64,000 bases of DNA, from contig NW_024044681.1 of NCBI RefSeq assembly GCF_014851395.1, positions 1,333,413 to 1,397,412 of the forward strand, given 5' to 3'. Positions 1 to 21,023 of this stretch are shown here, one piece after another. Made by a program: the position numbers and the translations under genes. Source of the DNA: Micropterus salmoides (Eukaryota; Chordata; Actinopteri; Centrarchiformes; Centrarchidae). Numbering within the stretch: position 1 is the stretch's first letter; each line of letters starts with the position of its first letter. The notes below the pieces were generated by a model that worked only from the letters and a program-made list of their open reading frames with translations, searched no databases and was not told the origin of the DNA.

Positions 1-23
1 TCATTGGTTTTCTGTGTTAATAC

Positions 24-7460
<7,437 letters not shown>

Positions 7461-7787
7461 GCTGCCCAGCAGGGGGGCGCTGCAGCCGGGGACCCGGAGG
7501 GGGTCTGATGCAGAGCTGGGGACAGACACTGCCAGTGAATTAATAAATTAACACATATAACTTTTAAAGACAATTTTAAGCACAGAAGAGCAGTTGATTT
7601 TTAAGATTTAACAGGGTTAATGCCAAATATGATACTAATAGCAATAATCAGTGAAATGCAGAATGTTCCTAAATGTCCCAACATTTACTGATCTCTCAGT
7701 CTTTGCAGTAAAAAATCCCCCGCATACTGCAACACTGTCCACTGACATCAGACCGACTTCATCCTTAACATGCTTCAAATCACTTCT

Positions 7788-8148
7788 TTAAAGAGGTGGT
7801 GTTCTGCTCATTTTCAGGTTCATAATCTTGTTTAGGGGTTGTATCAGAACAGGTTTACATGGTTTAATTAAAAAAAGACACCATATTTTATCATATTGCA
7901 CATTGCTGCAGCTCCTCTTTTTGTTGAAGGCTTCATTTAGCATTTAGCTTTCATCCCTGGGAAGTGGCTGGACCATAAAGGAGCTGTTTTCAGGCAGCTC
8001 AGAGCAGTGGTTTCTGTGGGAGATGGGAACTCCCTTTGGGCTGGACATTGGGCTTTTTCACTTTGCAAACCTATTACATGCACAAAAAAGGTATATAACT
8101 CAATAAAGAATAGGGAAAAAGCCAAAAAGCAGAATAGCACCTCTTTAA
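7788..8148. mobile_element. TTAA-flanked MITE, family A
   Basis: Starts TTAA-AGAGGTGGTGTTCTGCTC and ends GCAGAATAGCACCTCT-TTAA, giving imperfect inverted ends and a TTAA duplication typical of piggyBac-like elements. The interior shares AACAGGTTTACATGGTTTAA and GAAGGCTTCATTTAGCATTT-like blocks with the copy at 17771-18263. There is no coding capacity. It lies just upstream of the myrfl first exon. Confidence 0.8.
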
Positions 8149-11100
8149 ACTTGTTTTAATCCGCTGTTGTTGTTGGATTTTGAGGTTTTGTCACTTATAC
8201 TTGCCATTGGCCAGACTTTTCTTACAGATTTACTGTTATTAACAGTGCGCATGGAAACATTCAGACACTCACATATGAATAAATTAATCTTTTTGATCAC
8301 TTAATGATGACAGTAATGACAGTTGACAGTAATATTGTAATTACATTGCTCAGCGTGGCTGTAGCTGAGGTGATGTCTTCTTCTGGGAATTTGAGTTTTA
8401 GTTTATAAACAAGGATTTCTTTGTAGAATAGAAACATAGATATTTAATAAAACAACTTAATATGCTTTATTTTTACCTTCAAGGGACTCTAGGGAAAAAA
8501 TGAGATGTGGGTTCCCCTGAACAAACCCAATGCCACAAGGTAACCTGGAGCCGTTGGGCCCTCAGAGGTTCTTAGGCCCCGTGGCAGCTTCCTGCTTTGC
8601 CTGGATTGTAATTCATCTTCGCTCTTAGGCCATCAATAATAGAGGAATTACGGGGGCTTTTTGGATTTATGGGTCTTAGTTCTTTATTGGAGCCTCACAA
8701 TACTTTATTCTGGAGAATATGAACATGTTTTGTGACCCCTCTTATTAAATCTGACTTACAAGTTAATCAGCGCCTCAGTGTTAGATTAAAAACTGGAAAA
8801 AAAAAAAAATATTGGTCTAAAGTTGATCAAAGAATAAAAACAAATTTAAACAACAAGTGTGCAAGCATTTAATACCAACTTTTGAATCTTGACACTTTAA
8901 TACTCAGAGAGACATATTTAATTCAGCATTCAGAAAGTGTTGAGTGTTAAATACGCTGCACTGAAAAGGACTCTGGAGCTGATTTGGAACCCATGAATTC
9001 AGACATTCGTGTTTGGACAGTTACAGCTGGCGTTCAGGACTTTTTCATTTAAATGACATATAATGTTCGTTACATTCAAGCCAACCAAGTTCACATAAAG
9101 GTGATTAAGCCTCTTGCCGCTATGTGTATCTCTGTGCATTCGCAGTATACTGGAGTTTCTAAATCTGGTGTGTGTGGTGACAGTCCCGCACTGGTGAACC
9201 AGTAGCGATGTAGCGTAAAACTGAAATTAAAAGCAGAGTCCCAATTAGATGCCTGTCCCTTTTACTGGCCTGGTGTGGCTAGACGTTTGGACAAATAAAC
9301 GCAGGGTCTCAATTAGAAGCCTGGTCTGGTTTTCTGGATGTACAAAACCTCTTAAAACATATAAGACATATTGGAGATAGAGATTGTAGATTGCATATAC
9401 AAATAGAAATGTTTAAATTTACATTGATATGGACATGCTTCACATCTTTTTTTCATAAAAAGTAATCCAAGGTGAAATAACTACGGTAAACTTTCATCCT
9501 TTCTACGGCAGTCTCTCTCTGTCTCGCTCTCCTAATTTTTATACTAGTAATATTCATACTGGTCGAAATAAACAATTTGACAGTAACCCATTTCCAAACA
9601 TGAGCGAGAGTTGTGTGGGAAAGGAATTAAAGGCTTGTTCTAAATATAGGCTGGGAGAGTTCAGTGGCTGAAGCAAATAAAAGATCTGCGCTGCAGATTT
9701 GAGTAGATGGATGCTGGATATGGTCCTCTGTGCACACGTTACTGTAATTGTTGACTCATTTAACATGTTATTATCCTCTAATTTAAATGTTTTTGTCTCC
9801 TAAAATGTAAATTCAACTCAGAAAAGAACATAATCCACCAGAGAAGCATGTTTGGAGCTCTTTTAGTTATTATGTAGGATGATTTACCGAAATAATTGAG
9901 CTCTCTCTGTGTAATAATATATAATATGATGATTGTATATTAATTCATTCATCAGATTTTGTCAAGTCTTAATTTGAAAATACAAAAAAGCGCATGTGAA
10001 ATTGTTTGACAAATATAATTTTTATTAAATGTTTCTGTTTTTATCCGGATTTTCTGATGTCTTACTTAACAATTCAGCTAAATACCTGAACTACAACATG
10101 GATGATGAAATAAACTTTGTGTTTCTGTTGTGTCTCTGTTTAAACAGCTCAGGTACAGCAGCAGACATAAGTTTGTTCAAACACACCTGTCTGTCTCTCC
10201 AAGATGGCCACCTGGCAGTCGATCAGCAGTGATCTCTGAGTTTATCTGACCTGCTCGTCCTCAGGTACAATCCATCTGTCAGAGTCAGATATTAGACACA
10301 AGAGTTCCTCCAAAATGTGTCAAGACGTCCTCTGTGGTTTTAGCTCAGAGAAATATTTCCTTTTTAGATATGAATTTGTCTTCTTGTGGTTTGTGGCGTC
10401 TGTGGATCGTCTCTGTCTGCCAGCTGAACTTTGAGCTTTGAACAGGAAAAGGTAAAAGATCATCCACACACCTGACGCAGGCGTATAACACACCTGTTCG
10501 TGTGTGTGATGAAGCCATAAACCAGGCAGTCATCTTACAGGAAGTGCACACACAGACACGTTTGTATTGCTATACTTGTGAGGTCCCTCAGTGACATTCA
10601 GTCATTCACAAGTCTCTAAACCTTAAACCTCATCTTAACCTTAAAGCAGAGGTTCTCAAACCTCTCATTTAAGGGAGGTTGTGGATGTTGAGCGGACCTA
10701 AAGTTTCATGAATATGATTCACGTGGTGACATGAATGTGGTTGATTGATAAAAATTAAATCCTCTTTTCCCGGGGTGGGGAAGCACTGAGTTAAAGAAAA
10801 AAGTTCAGAAAATGTAATGCTTATTAGGTCTCTTGCAAAGAGTTAGATGAGAAGACTGATACCAAAATTTAGCAAAGGCCAGCTGCTGCTTAGCTTAGCT
10901 TAGCTTAGCATTAACGTCAAAGTGCTGTACATAAAAATCAAGTAAAAACCCAAGTAAACACATAAAGAACACAAGTAATCCTAAAATCATGATAGATAGA
11001 TCACTGCTTCTTGAGAATTTGATTTGGAAAAGAAATAAAATATATAATAAGAAATCTAAACATCTGTGTTTATTTTACAAGATCACACCAATCTAGTAAT

Positions 11101-11600
11101 ATTTTGGTGCAACCTCCTGATTTTGTAATTTTTTCATGAAATATGTGTTTTACTTGTCTTGACTTATTTTTTGTCAACACTGTCAGACACAATAAAAAGC
11201 CAGTTAATCTTATTTATTTAGGTACATATTTGTGTTATTAAATGTTAAATATTAACTTTTGTTCATTTTTATACCATTTCACATGTACTCTTTTACACGT
11301 ATCATACACCAAGTTCATCATTAGCATTAAATACACAGAATAACAATTTGGGCCATAAAGAACAAATTTTTTCCTCCTTTTTTTATCAAATTGAAATGAA
11401 ATCTCTTGTCTGAGGACAATGGATTTTGTGGGTTTTGGGTGGCTGTCAAAAAATCATACAATTTATCATTTTTAAAAAGTATATGAAAATAAATAAGACC
11501 CTCAGATCATCAACCCTGGTTGTTTTAAATAAGAAAATGTTATTAATGTTAAATCAAAAGGAAATAATAGAACACAGTAGAGGTAAAATATAAAGGCAAG
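8149..11600. other. Intergenic, mostly featureless
   Basis: AT-rich sequence with no supported gene on either strand. A hAT-like terminus (CAGAGGTTCTCAAACC) occurs at 10647, and a short piece near 10560-10600 (TTGTATTGCTATACTTGTGA) recurs at 56290. Nothing else was recognised. Confidence 0.6.
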
Positions 11601-11619
11601 CACTTTAAAGTGTGTTTTA

Positions 11620-12390
11620 ATGAAAGTATTGAGAGTTTCTGCCTCTCTGATATTGCCTGGTAAGGCATTCCAAAGCCTAGGTCCATAGAAGCTAAAATCA
11701 GCTCATCCACAACATAGGTCGATCGTTAAAGACCAAATTGTACATTATGTGCGCCCTCTTGCGGCCGTGCGACGAAGTGCATGTGAAAAAAAAACAGGTG
11801 TACGATACAAGTAACGAAAAAAATACTATACTACTTTTTTAGCATTTCAGATAGCTAGCTAGTGTTAGCTAGCTAGTGTTAGCGTTAGTGTTTTGTTTTT
11901 GTGTAGCCTTAGCTACTCTTAGCACCAGTGTTAGCACCATTGTTAGCTAATGTTACCGTTCACTATGTTACTGTTAAAGATGTTGAAGGCCCCCTGAAGC
12001 TCCCTGCCCTAACCCTAACCATCACCCCTACAGCTAGGAACAGAACTCTCATATATGTCGTCAACTATCGACCTATTCGATCATTTGAGGATGTTTTGCC
12101 TAAAATACGTCTCATCAATACTTTTAGGGTTAACTTTCAGAATAAAAACAAAATACAAATTTTTGGGGGGGAGGCCAGAGAGAAGGCTATTATAGTAGTC
12201 AAGACAACTGGTGATGAAAGCATGTATATTATATCTTATAGAGTTTGTTATTATTAACTCAAAATGAAAAATACCAGACAATAGAACAAAAAATGTAAAT
12301 ACTCTCCACAAAGGAGCGATAGAAGAATAGTCTTTATTTGTATGGCACGTTTCATACATAAACTGCAGCTCCAAGTGTTTTATGAGCACT
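11620..12390. repeat. Older LINE relics, minus strand, and GCTAGCTAGTGTTA tandem motif
   Basis: GGTAAGGCATTCCAAAGCCT near 11660 looks like a reversed, decayed L2 ORF2 C-terminus, and TTTATTTGTATGGCACGTTT near 12330 like a reversed L2 tail. A short tandem AGCTAGCTAGTGTT repeat sits at 11853-11900. The 12322-12390 piece appears to be the left half of a relic resumed at 14300. Confidence 0.55.
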
Positions 12391-14290
12391 TATTCAATCA
12401 GTGCTTCCATGTCAGTAACAGGATATGTCTTGTCGCTGTGTCCACTTAAAAACAATTCATATAGCATGAGACAATTTGATTCTATTAACCATAAAAACCT
12501 GGAGGACATAATACAACATCTGAAATCCTCCTCATGCTGCCTTGATATTCTGCCAACAGGTTTTTTCAAAAATGTGTCTAAATGCTTGGCCTCAGATCTA
12601 CTACAAATTGTCAACATGTCTCTTCTCTCAGGTTTTTTCCCACAGGCCCTGAAAACTGCAGTCATTAAGCCACTCTTAAAAAAAGAGCAATCTAGACAGT
12701 TCACTAATGAGCAATTATAGGCCCATATCAAATCTCCCATTTTTAAGTAAAATCATTGAAAAGGCTGTTTTTCAATAGCTTAGTGCTTTCTTGGCACTAA
12801 ATAACTGTTTTGATGTCTTCCAGTCAGGTTTTCGACCACACCACAGCACTGAGACGGCTCTTGTTAAGGTCTTCAATGACATCCATTTAAACACTGACAG
12901 TGGCAGAATTTCAGTCTTAGTATTATTGGATCTCAGTGCTGCATTCGACACGGTCGACCACAACATACAGACAGACTTGAAAACTGGGTTGGACTTTCTG
13001 GCACAGTACTAAAATGGTTTGAATCCTACTTAAAGGACAGGGACTACTTTGTGTCTATAGGTAATCACACATCTCAGCTGACAAAAATGACATGTGGAGT
13101 TCCCCAAGGCTCCATTCTGGGACCTCTTTTGTTTAACATTTACATGCTTCCACTGGCTCAGATTATGATAAACAACAAAATATGTTACCATAATTATGCA
13201 GATGACACACAGATTTACATAACCATTTCACCAGGGGACTATGATCCCATACAGGCGCTGAGTAACTGTATTGAGCAGGTCAACGATTGGATGTGCCAGA
13301 ATTTTCTTCAATTAAACAAAGATAAAACTGAAGTTATTGTTTTTGGAGCCAGGGAGGAATGATTGAAAGTCAGTGCTCGACTTCAATTTGTAATGTTAAG
13401 AACCACAAATCAAGCCAGAAATCTTGGTGTAGCCAGAAATCTTGGTGTAGTCATGGACTCAGACCTGAATTTGAGGAGCCACATTAAGACAATTACAAAG
13501 TCAGCCTACTATCACCTGAAGAATATATCAAGGATTAAAGGACTTATGTCTCAGCAGGACCTGGAAAAGCTTATTCATGCATTTATCTTCAGTCAACTCG
13601 ACTACTGTAACAGCGTCCTTACAGGCCAGAAATCCATCAGACAGCTGCAGCTGATTCAGAACGCTGCTGCTCGAGTCCTCACTAAGACCAAAAAGGTGGA
13701 TCACATCACTCCAGCTCTGAGGTCTTTACATTGGCTTCCTGTATGTGAAAAAATTGATTTCAAAATCCTGTTGTTAGTTTATAAAGCACTGAATGGTTTA
13801 GGGCCAAAATACATTTCTGATCTTCTGCTTCGTTACGAACCATCCAGACCTCTCAGGTCATCTAGGGCAGGTTTGCTTTCTGTCTCCAGAGTCAAAACTA
13901 AACAAGGAGAAGCAGCATTCAGTTATTATGATCCGTATATTTGGAACAAAATCCCAGATAACTGCAGGTCTGCTGAAACTGTCAGTTCTTTTAAATTAAG
14001 ACTGAAGACTTTTCTTTTTACCATTGCTTTTAATTAAATATTTAAGATTTTTCTTTTTATTGATAACTTACAGTGCACTCTAACTTTTACTGTCCTGTTT
14101 TCTTTTTCTTTGTTTTTAGCTTTTTATCATTGCTTTTATCCATTTAACTCTTTTAACCCTGTAACTTTTATTATATTTTATGTTGCTTTTAAACTTTTTT
14201 ATATTTCCCTGTTGCTTTTATCTTTTATATAAAGCACTTTGAATTACCTTGTTGTTAAAATGTGCTATACAAATAAACTTGCCTTGCCTT
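12391..14290 (+). pseudogene. L2/Maui-type LINE, truncated 5' with broken reverse transcriptase
   Basis: Plus-strand frames read, in order, [84 protein letters not shown] (catalytic YADD), [36 protein letters not shown] and FSYYDPYIWNKIP. This is the L2-type RT plus C-terminal domain. In-frame stops lie at 12718-12720 and 13360-13362 and a frame break near 12970-13015, so it is dead. The 3' end is GTGCTATACAAATAAACTTG followed by CCTTGCCTT (14281-14290), the usual L2 tail. The endonuclease region is missing. Confidence 0.92.
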
Positions 14291-14299
14291 ATTAACAAA

Positions 14300-14720
14300 T
14301 AAATAAAGACAGCAGGATGCACAAAACACGGGTATTAAATCTGGGAAAAGGGAGCAGACAGGGCTATAAAATTAAATAAATACATGAATAAAAGTGTGTT
14401 TAATCAGTTGAAAGCAAAAGCATAAAAGTAGGTTTTGAGCTGCTTCTTAATTATCTTTAGAAATAGCTTCTCTTCTTTTTAAAGGAAGTCTGTTCCAATG
14501 CATTGGTGCATAGAAACAGAACGCTGGTTCAGCAAACTTTTTAATGTTCATTCTTTGTACATTACAGTAGTATTGAATTTCCATAAAGCTGGAGGATGCA
14601 TAACAGACAAATTACAGGACACTTTTAATGCAAGTCAAAAGCAATGACCCTCTCAGCCTGGTGAATATCTTTTCACACCTCCAGTTGTAACACAGGCTTT
14701 CTGTTGTAATCTATTTATCT
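14300..14720 (-). repeat. Reversed LINE relic, second half
   Basis: AAAAGTAGGTTTTGAGCTGC and GGAAGTCTGTTCCAATGCAT are typical of reversed L2 ORF2 C-terminal sequence. It probably continues the relic interrupted by the younger LINE at 12391-14290. Confidence 0.55.
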
Positions 14721-17700
14721 AGACAACATGCTGCACCATCACTCAGCCAGCAGGTGGCAGTGCAGGCTGTTCAAAGAGTAAATGTAGATTTGAGTTCATG
14801 AATGGTAAAAATCTGAAGCTGCCAAACAAAAATGAACAGGTCTGCAAGTAAAATAGGAAGTATTAGAAATAATATCTATGTTTTACTGAGCAACAGAGTT
14901 AAATCAGATAAAGAAAAAATAATTCCTGATCAGTTTGCTCTTTCTGTCCAGAAGATGGTGCAACAGGACAGCAGTTTCTGTCAAGTCAAACGCGTCCTAA
15001 TCTGCCCCACATACTGTACCTGTAGGTGAGGGATGAGCTGACATTTGGGCTCAAACATCTGACATTTACAGACATGATTATAGAAAGGTGTCTGTTGTTC
15101 TTTTGCAAACTTTGGGGAGATTTAATGAAAATGTATGCAAGTAAAGATAAACATTTGTCAACAGAGATGTCATCGTCATTAACATTGATCCATGACTGAC
15201 CCACATGGGCAGAAACGCACACAAACAAGGGCCCGAGAAGGTTTGGATGGACATATTTAATATCCTCACACCAAAATAAGCAACACACCTTCATACCTAA
15301 ATGACATTTCCCATATCAGTCCTGTGACAGTTGTGAAGGATCTCAAGTAACAAGTGGTAAACCTGATGAAACAATGGTAGTTTGGTTAAGTTTAACTTTA
15401 TTCAACTTAAAAGAGGTCCGCTTTGACTGACTGAGGATTTGAACCTTAGTCTTCTGAGTAAAAGCCTGCATAATCGTATGGCTTTTGGGCGAGGACGGGC
15501 TGAAACAACTAAACCTGCAATAACAGATTTTTAGTTTTGGCCACTTAGGAGCAACGGAAACAAGAAACAAACCTGACATATTCTCACCTTTTAAGTTGAC
15601 ATGTTGAACTTATTTCCACCTGCAGCGGCTACAGAGCAGCATGATGGTTCATGTGGAGTCGTGTTTGCATCACATGATGAATGTGATTCCAATATTTTCT
15701 CTCTGTTAACTCTGACTTTGGTCTCCACCAGCTCCTGAGGGAAATATGGGGAGGCTTTAGGGCGGGGCTACAAGGTGATTGACAAGTTGCTACCATGGCG
15801 ACCGGTCAATCAGGATAGAGGCGACTCGTTGTTGAAAACGCTTATTAGGAGCTTCTGCTAGCCAAAATTAGCAGCTAATGTCACAGGTAACGCATTCACC
15901 TTGCTAACCAAGCAAACTAGCTCCACCCTCCCGTTTCTTTGTAGGTTCATCACTACCAGAGAAACTTTTAATGATGTAATATGAAACATAATTATTATGA
16001 AAAATAAATTACATTCACTTTAACAAAATAACTACATTAATATTTTACACAAATTTACAAACATAATTCATATGATAATTTTCCTGAAGGTTAAGGTTAG
16101 ATTTAAGGCACATAAGTTACTTAGTTAAGGTTAGTTAGTGAGATTAAAGGAAACAGTCCTGACTCTTTGTCAGATCGAAGTCACTTAACACCTAGACATC
16201 CTCTCTATTTATTTTCCAACGAAATAATAAACAGATACAGGATTTAGCCAGGGTTTCATTTAATTCCTGGCAGTGTGGAGAAGTCTTTAAAACAGCTTGT
16301 AGATTTTTACGCTGGGAAATGAATTGGTAATGCTTCCTTTTTACGAGCCCCATAAATTGTTAACAATTATCGAGGAAGTTTCTTGGAAAGAACTTTGTGA
16401 TCTGGTGTTAATTCTATGAAAAACAAAGACACAGTTCTGAGGCAGTCATGTTTATAAGTTGATTTCCAGATGAGTTTCTTCAAAGAGCAGCTTCATTTAA
16501 ATAAAACATACAGGAAATTAACAGTTTGACCTCAGTTTATTTTTAAAACAAAAAACTTTTTAGGCGTTTTAACAAAGCAGCAGTGCATTTGTAATCTTTT
16601 TTGAATTAATGTTATTTTGTCTGGTGACACTGTTCCTTTGACCTCTGACCTCTTGGCTGCCTCTGTGAATGAAACATAAAAATCATGCCTGTTTCACAAT
16701 AACTCTTCTGTCCATTGTTATCTTATCATCGTCACACACTCCATTGTCTTTCTTATCTGTATTGTGTTTCTTATCAGTGACCTGGATCCCAGATTAAATG
16801 ACAGCGTCTCCTCATGCTGTCATTTCTGCGAGTGTTTATAAATGTTGTGACAGTGGCACAAGGCAATAGTAACCAAGTACATTTACTGTACAAGTACTGT
16901 ACTTAAGTACAATGGTTTTGAGGTACTTGTACTTTACTTGATTGCTCATCTCAGAGGGAAATATTGCAAATGTTACCTCACAAGATTTATCTGACATGTT
17001 TAGTTACTTTACAAATTAAGATTTTTACACAGAAAACATATAAAAAGCTTAAAAAATGTTATGTTTTGTTATAAATAATCTCACTGACAGTTTAGACAAG
17101 TACAGCTGAAACTATTGATCAAGTAATTTCTCCTGTAGAAACATCTGATGGTTCAGCTCCTCTCATGTGAAGATTTTCTGCTTTGCCTCTGAATGATTGT
17201 AATAACTGTAATGTTTCTTAATAACATTGAGGTTTGGACTCAACACGCGTTGTGAAGGTTTCACTTTGGGCTCTGTTTAACTGTGACGGCTGAGTCTTTA
17301 CAAACGAAACAATCACTCAATTTACTAGAGAAAAAATTCAGCACATTAATCCAGAATAAAAATACCGTAAAACTTCCATTAATAGCCCGGGCTTACTGAA
17401 CTTTATTTAAACAGCAACATCCCACTGAGGCTGGAAATGGGAGACCTGATCACAATGACTACAAATAACAAAATCAGGCGACAGATAAACTTATCCAACA
17501 AGCACACAACAATAATTTTAAGTAGAAATATATCCAGCTGTTCCGGTTGAAAATGTTTCAGCAACTCGAAACAACAAAATTCAGATTTTGGTTCAGAAAT
17601 ATTTAATGTGACAATAACTGTTTGAGAAAAAGGTAAACTTTTACAACTTGGAGAAACAAAATAAACAAACAAAATAAAATATGTGTTTTGATGGATAAAA

Positions 17701-17770
17701 AATCTTTTAAATATCTGGATTAGTGACTCTCACTTATTGCATCTAATGAATGTATAGAAGTTCTCTTTCT
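14721..17770. other. Intergenic, no gene recognised
   Basis: It contains a partial copy (about 15750-15925) of the dispersed repeat described at 28152-28685, and an AAGTAC-type fragment (16872-16975, GTACATTTACTGTACAAGTA) of a widespread fish repeat. Otherwise it is AT-rich and featureless; short open frames here have no supporting features. Confidence 0.6.
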
Positions 17771-18263
17771 TTAAAGAGGTGGTATTATGATTTTTGGCTT
17801 TTCCCTCTCCTTTATTGAGTTATAAACCTTTTTTGTCAGTGAGTGGACATAAAGTTGTTCCTGTGATGTAGAGACAGAGCTCAGCTAAAACTTTATGGAT
17901 GAAAGATCCTTTTGTTACAGATTAATAACTCACCACTCTGAAACTCTCGCTCCAGTCCATGTTGCCAAGCTGGTCGGCAACATGTACAGCTGAACCTGAG
18001 CTGTTTACCGGCTTCTCGCTGACCCGCCCTTCTCTGCTTCTGATTGGCTAGTAGTCCTTAACTAGGAACTGCGCATGTGCAGCTCCCATTTAGAGACACG
18101 ATGTGGCTAAAACAAAGCCTTCAACAAAAAGAGGAGCTGCAGTAATGTGCAGTATGACAAAAAATGTGGTGTTTTTTTAAAAATGAAACTATGTAAACCT
18201 GTTCTGGTACAACCTCTATATAAGATTTTGAACCTGAAAATGAGCATAATACCACCTCTTTAA
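17771..18263. mobile_element. TTAA-flanked MITE, family A (best copy)
   Basis: Flanked by TTAA (17771-17774 and 18260-18263). The inverted ends are AGAGGTGGTATTATG and CATAATACCACCTCT, a perfect 15-bp match. It is 493 bp, non-coding, and related to the copies at 7788-8148 and 4838-4945. TTAA target use points to a piggyBac-like source. Confidence 0.88.
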
Positions 18264-20785
18264 GAAGGGAAAGAACAAGGATATGGCTTTATGGTGTTAC
18301 TTTGTTGAATTGTAAATATTAAATTAAGCCTTTTAACAAATCACAGGATATTTTTATGGAGTAAATCCACCACAGAAGGACAGACTTCTTAAATCTCACT
18401 TGGTTCATGTGAAAGTCACCGAGTGGGATTCTCCAAACACAGAAGAGCATCTAAATGAAATAATATAACTTCAAAAACAACAAACGATGACTCAGCAATC
18501 CGGTGTCTTTAGTATTTGTTCTGTGTAATTGTGCAATTGCTTTAGTGTAAATTCGGTATGAATCACCATGTTTCTATGAAATCACACTTCTTCTTCAGTA
18601 AATATCATATAAATAATATAAATATCAACAATGCGTCACAATTATCTACGTGTCAACTTCCCCGATATAAGAAACTTTGTTGCGCTTAAAGAAACACCAA
18701 CAACTGGTCTCTGTGAACTTCTAGAAAGAGAAAGCAGAACACCGGATCCTGGTTTCTGATCACTGTCCACACAGTTCAGCTGTAATGATTGGTCTACATG
18801 GCTGAAGTGAAAGTCAAATCTTTAACCCAGACTCTTAAAGCTGAACTGGATTATTATTGTTTCTAACTCACAGTGGTGGATGAAGTATTCAGATCCTTTA
18901 CATTACAAAAGTACTGATACCATAGTGTCAAAATACCCTGTTACAAATAAAATCCCTGAATTGCAAATGTAAGTAAACTGTACCGTTTACCTGTGGGAGG
19001 AGCTCAGAGTTCATTGTTTTTATTAAATTAACTTTTTACTTTTATTTTGGGGATTAAAACGTTGTCTTCTCTCGCGCTCTTCAGCAGGAGGAAGTTAAAC
19101 TACCTGGTAAGTTCAGAAAATGTATCTGTTACTTGATTCCAGCTACTGTTACTGTGAACAAGTTAGCATAGCATAGCATAACCCTGATTGATCAGAAATC
19201 CGTTTAGAAAACAAACATTTTAAAAGTTGATGTCTTGCTGACAGACCTGACAAAGCATGAATGTATATGTTTAACAAATCGACGTCATGTTTTATTTATT
19301 TCGGCATCGTTTTGATTCGCTTAGTGCTATTTACTTTCATACTGATGTAGTAATCGCGGGTTGTGTTTATTCACATCACGAATTGTGTGCGAACACTCTG
19401 CGTTAGTCCAGCTATAAAACTCGAGTGAAAAAAACAGCAACATTAAGATTAAATTATTTAGTTAGAAACAATCTGCAACTTTTTTTTATTGTTCCCAAAA
19501 CTAAGAAATTGGCAGACGAGCCTTCAAATATAAAGCTCCTTCACTGGTACAACCTCCCTATTAACAATAGATCAATAAATTCATAATGCCTCTTTATTAA
19601 TTCATTACTTCTTCTCAAAACACCATGCAGCTGCTTGTATATGTTTTGTGCTGGACCCCCTTGAAAACAAGTGGTATCCATGAATAAACTTACATTATAA
19701 ATGACGGTGTATCAATATATTGATAAGGACAGCAGCCAGTATATGATCCAAATACTTGCAGTGCTATTCTTCTTCTCTTATTTCTAAAAAGACTCTGGTG
19801 GAGAAGAAGCTACTGAAGCTTGAAGAGATGCTCATTGATTATACGTCTGTATGTATCTTCTTTGTCTTGCAGATCCTCAGACACGTTTCAGAATCTGCTG
19901 ATGTGGAACGACGAGCTCACGACTCTGCTGTCCACAAGAGAAACCGCTCAGCTCGTAATGTGGCTGTGGATCATTGTGTAATTGTTTATACTTCAAACCT
20001 TTTTTTAGCCTAAATGACTCACAGCAACCTGTTTGTGGGTTCATTCAAACTGAATGACTTAATGAAAGACGATCTGGATGAATCATGTTGAAATAAAACA
20101 CAAGACACCTCAGAGCACGTTACAGCCACGTTGTTGTTTTTATACATACACGTCAAACTAAAACTTCACACTGGATTTTACAAGAAATAACTCAAAAACA
20201 TTCAAATATTTTACAAAAGTTTACAACAGGAAGAGAAAACGTGAAGTTAGAATCATTCTGATTTCAATAAAAGGCTTCTGAACGTCTCTTTTTTAAAAAC
20301 TTTTAGAGATTTTAAGTGCTGATCTGTCACACACAGACATTCAAACAATCAATGCTTCTTTTGTTTTTTGGTCCATTTCCATTGCTGCAGCTGTACATAT
20401 GTTTTTACTTTTCAAACCACATTACCATTTATTTTTATCTCAAGGTCCACTTATTAACCTTTTTTTGCCAGATCTTTTGACCAGATCCCATATCTTCCTC
20501 AGTAGATGTGGTTTTCTCAGTTGTCATGGACACAGATCAGTTATCATCACTATTGAGAGCCTAAGCCCCTCCCCTTACACTGGACCTATGTATGGTAGTT
20601 AACGGAGAGAGACAACCAATGTTTTGATCCGGTTTGAATCCTGAATTAAACACATGATGTTCGTCAATTTAAAATATAGTTTAAGTCAAGTAAGTTTGTT
20701 ATTGTTTGTAAAACTGTTTCAGTATCAGTAAAATATCAGACAGTGAAAATACTTAATTACAAACCCAAAAGTCGCATATGTGATG
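18264..20785. other. Intergenic, with one possible plus-strand terminal exon
   Basis: An AAGTAT-type dispersed repeat fragment (CAGTGGTGGATGAAGTATTC) begins at 18872. An acceptor-like site (TTTGTCTTGCAG) at 19861-19872 leads into about 110 bp of open sequence and an AATAAA at 20091-20096; see findings. The rest has no recognised feature. Confidence 0.5.
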
Positions 20786-20804
20786 TCATTACTGTTTCTC
20801 TTAG

Positions 20805-21023
20805 TGACTGAAGCTACTGTCACTAAAGCTGATGTCACTAAAGCTAATGTCAATGAAGCTAAGGTCACAGATGGTAATGTGACTTAAGCTAACGTCACTG
20901 AGGCTAAGGCCACTGAAGAAAACGTCACTGAATATACGGTCACTGATGGTAAAGTGACTGAAGCAATCATTACAGAAGCTGACATCACTAAAGGTCACTG
21001 AAGACAAGGTCACTGATGGTAAC
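20805..21023 (+). repeat. 15-bp tandem repeat (GTCACTGAAGCTAAN), left block
   Basis: About fourteen diverged 15-bp units read V-T-E/K-A-N/K/D in the plus frame, with in-frame stops near 20885 (TAA) and 20999 (TGA). The block is cut off at 21023 by the dispersed repeat that follows and resumes at 21386. Confidence 0.85.

Noticed and set aside
12001..12020. CCCTAACCCTAACC, considered as an interstitial telomere repeat
   Set aside because: Only two units, within chance for this composition.
19077..19113. Microexon-like AGCAG-GAGGAAGTTAAACTACCTG-GTAAGT upstream of the candidate exon at 19873
   Set aside because: Its phase does not join the protein-like frame of the downstream exon without a stop.
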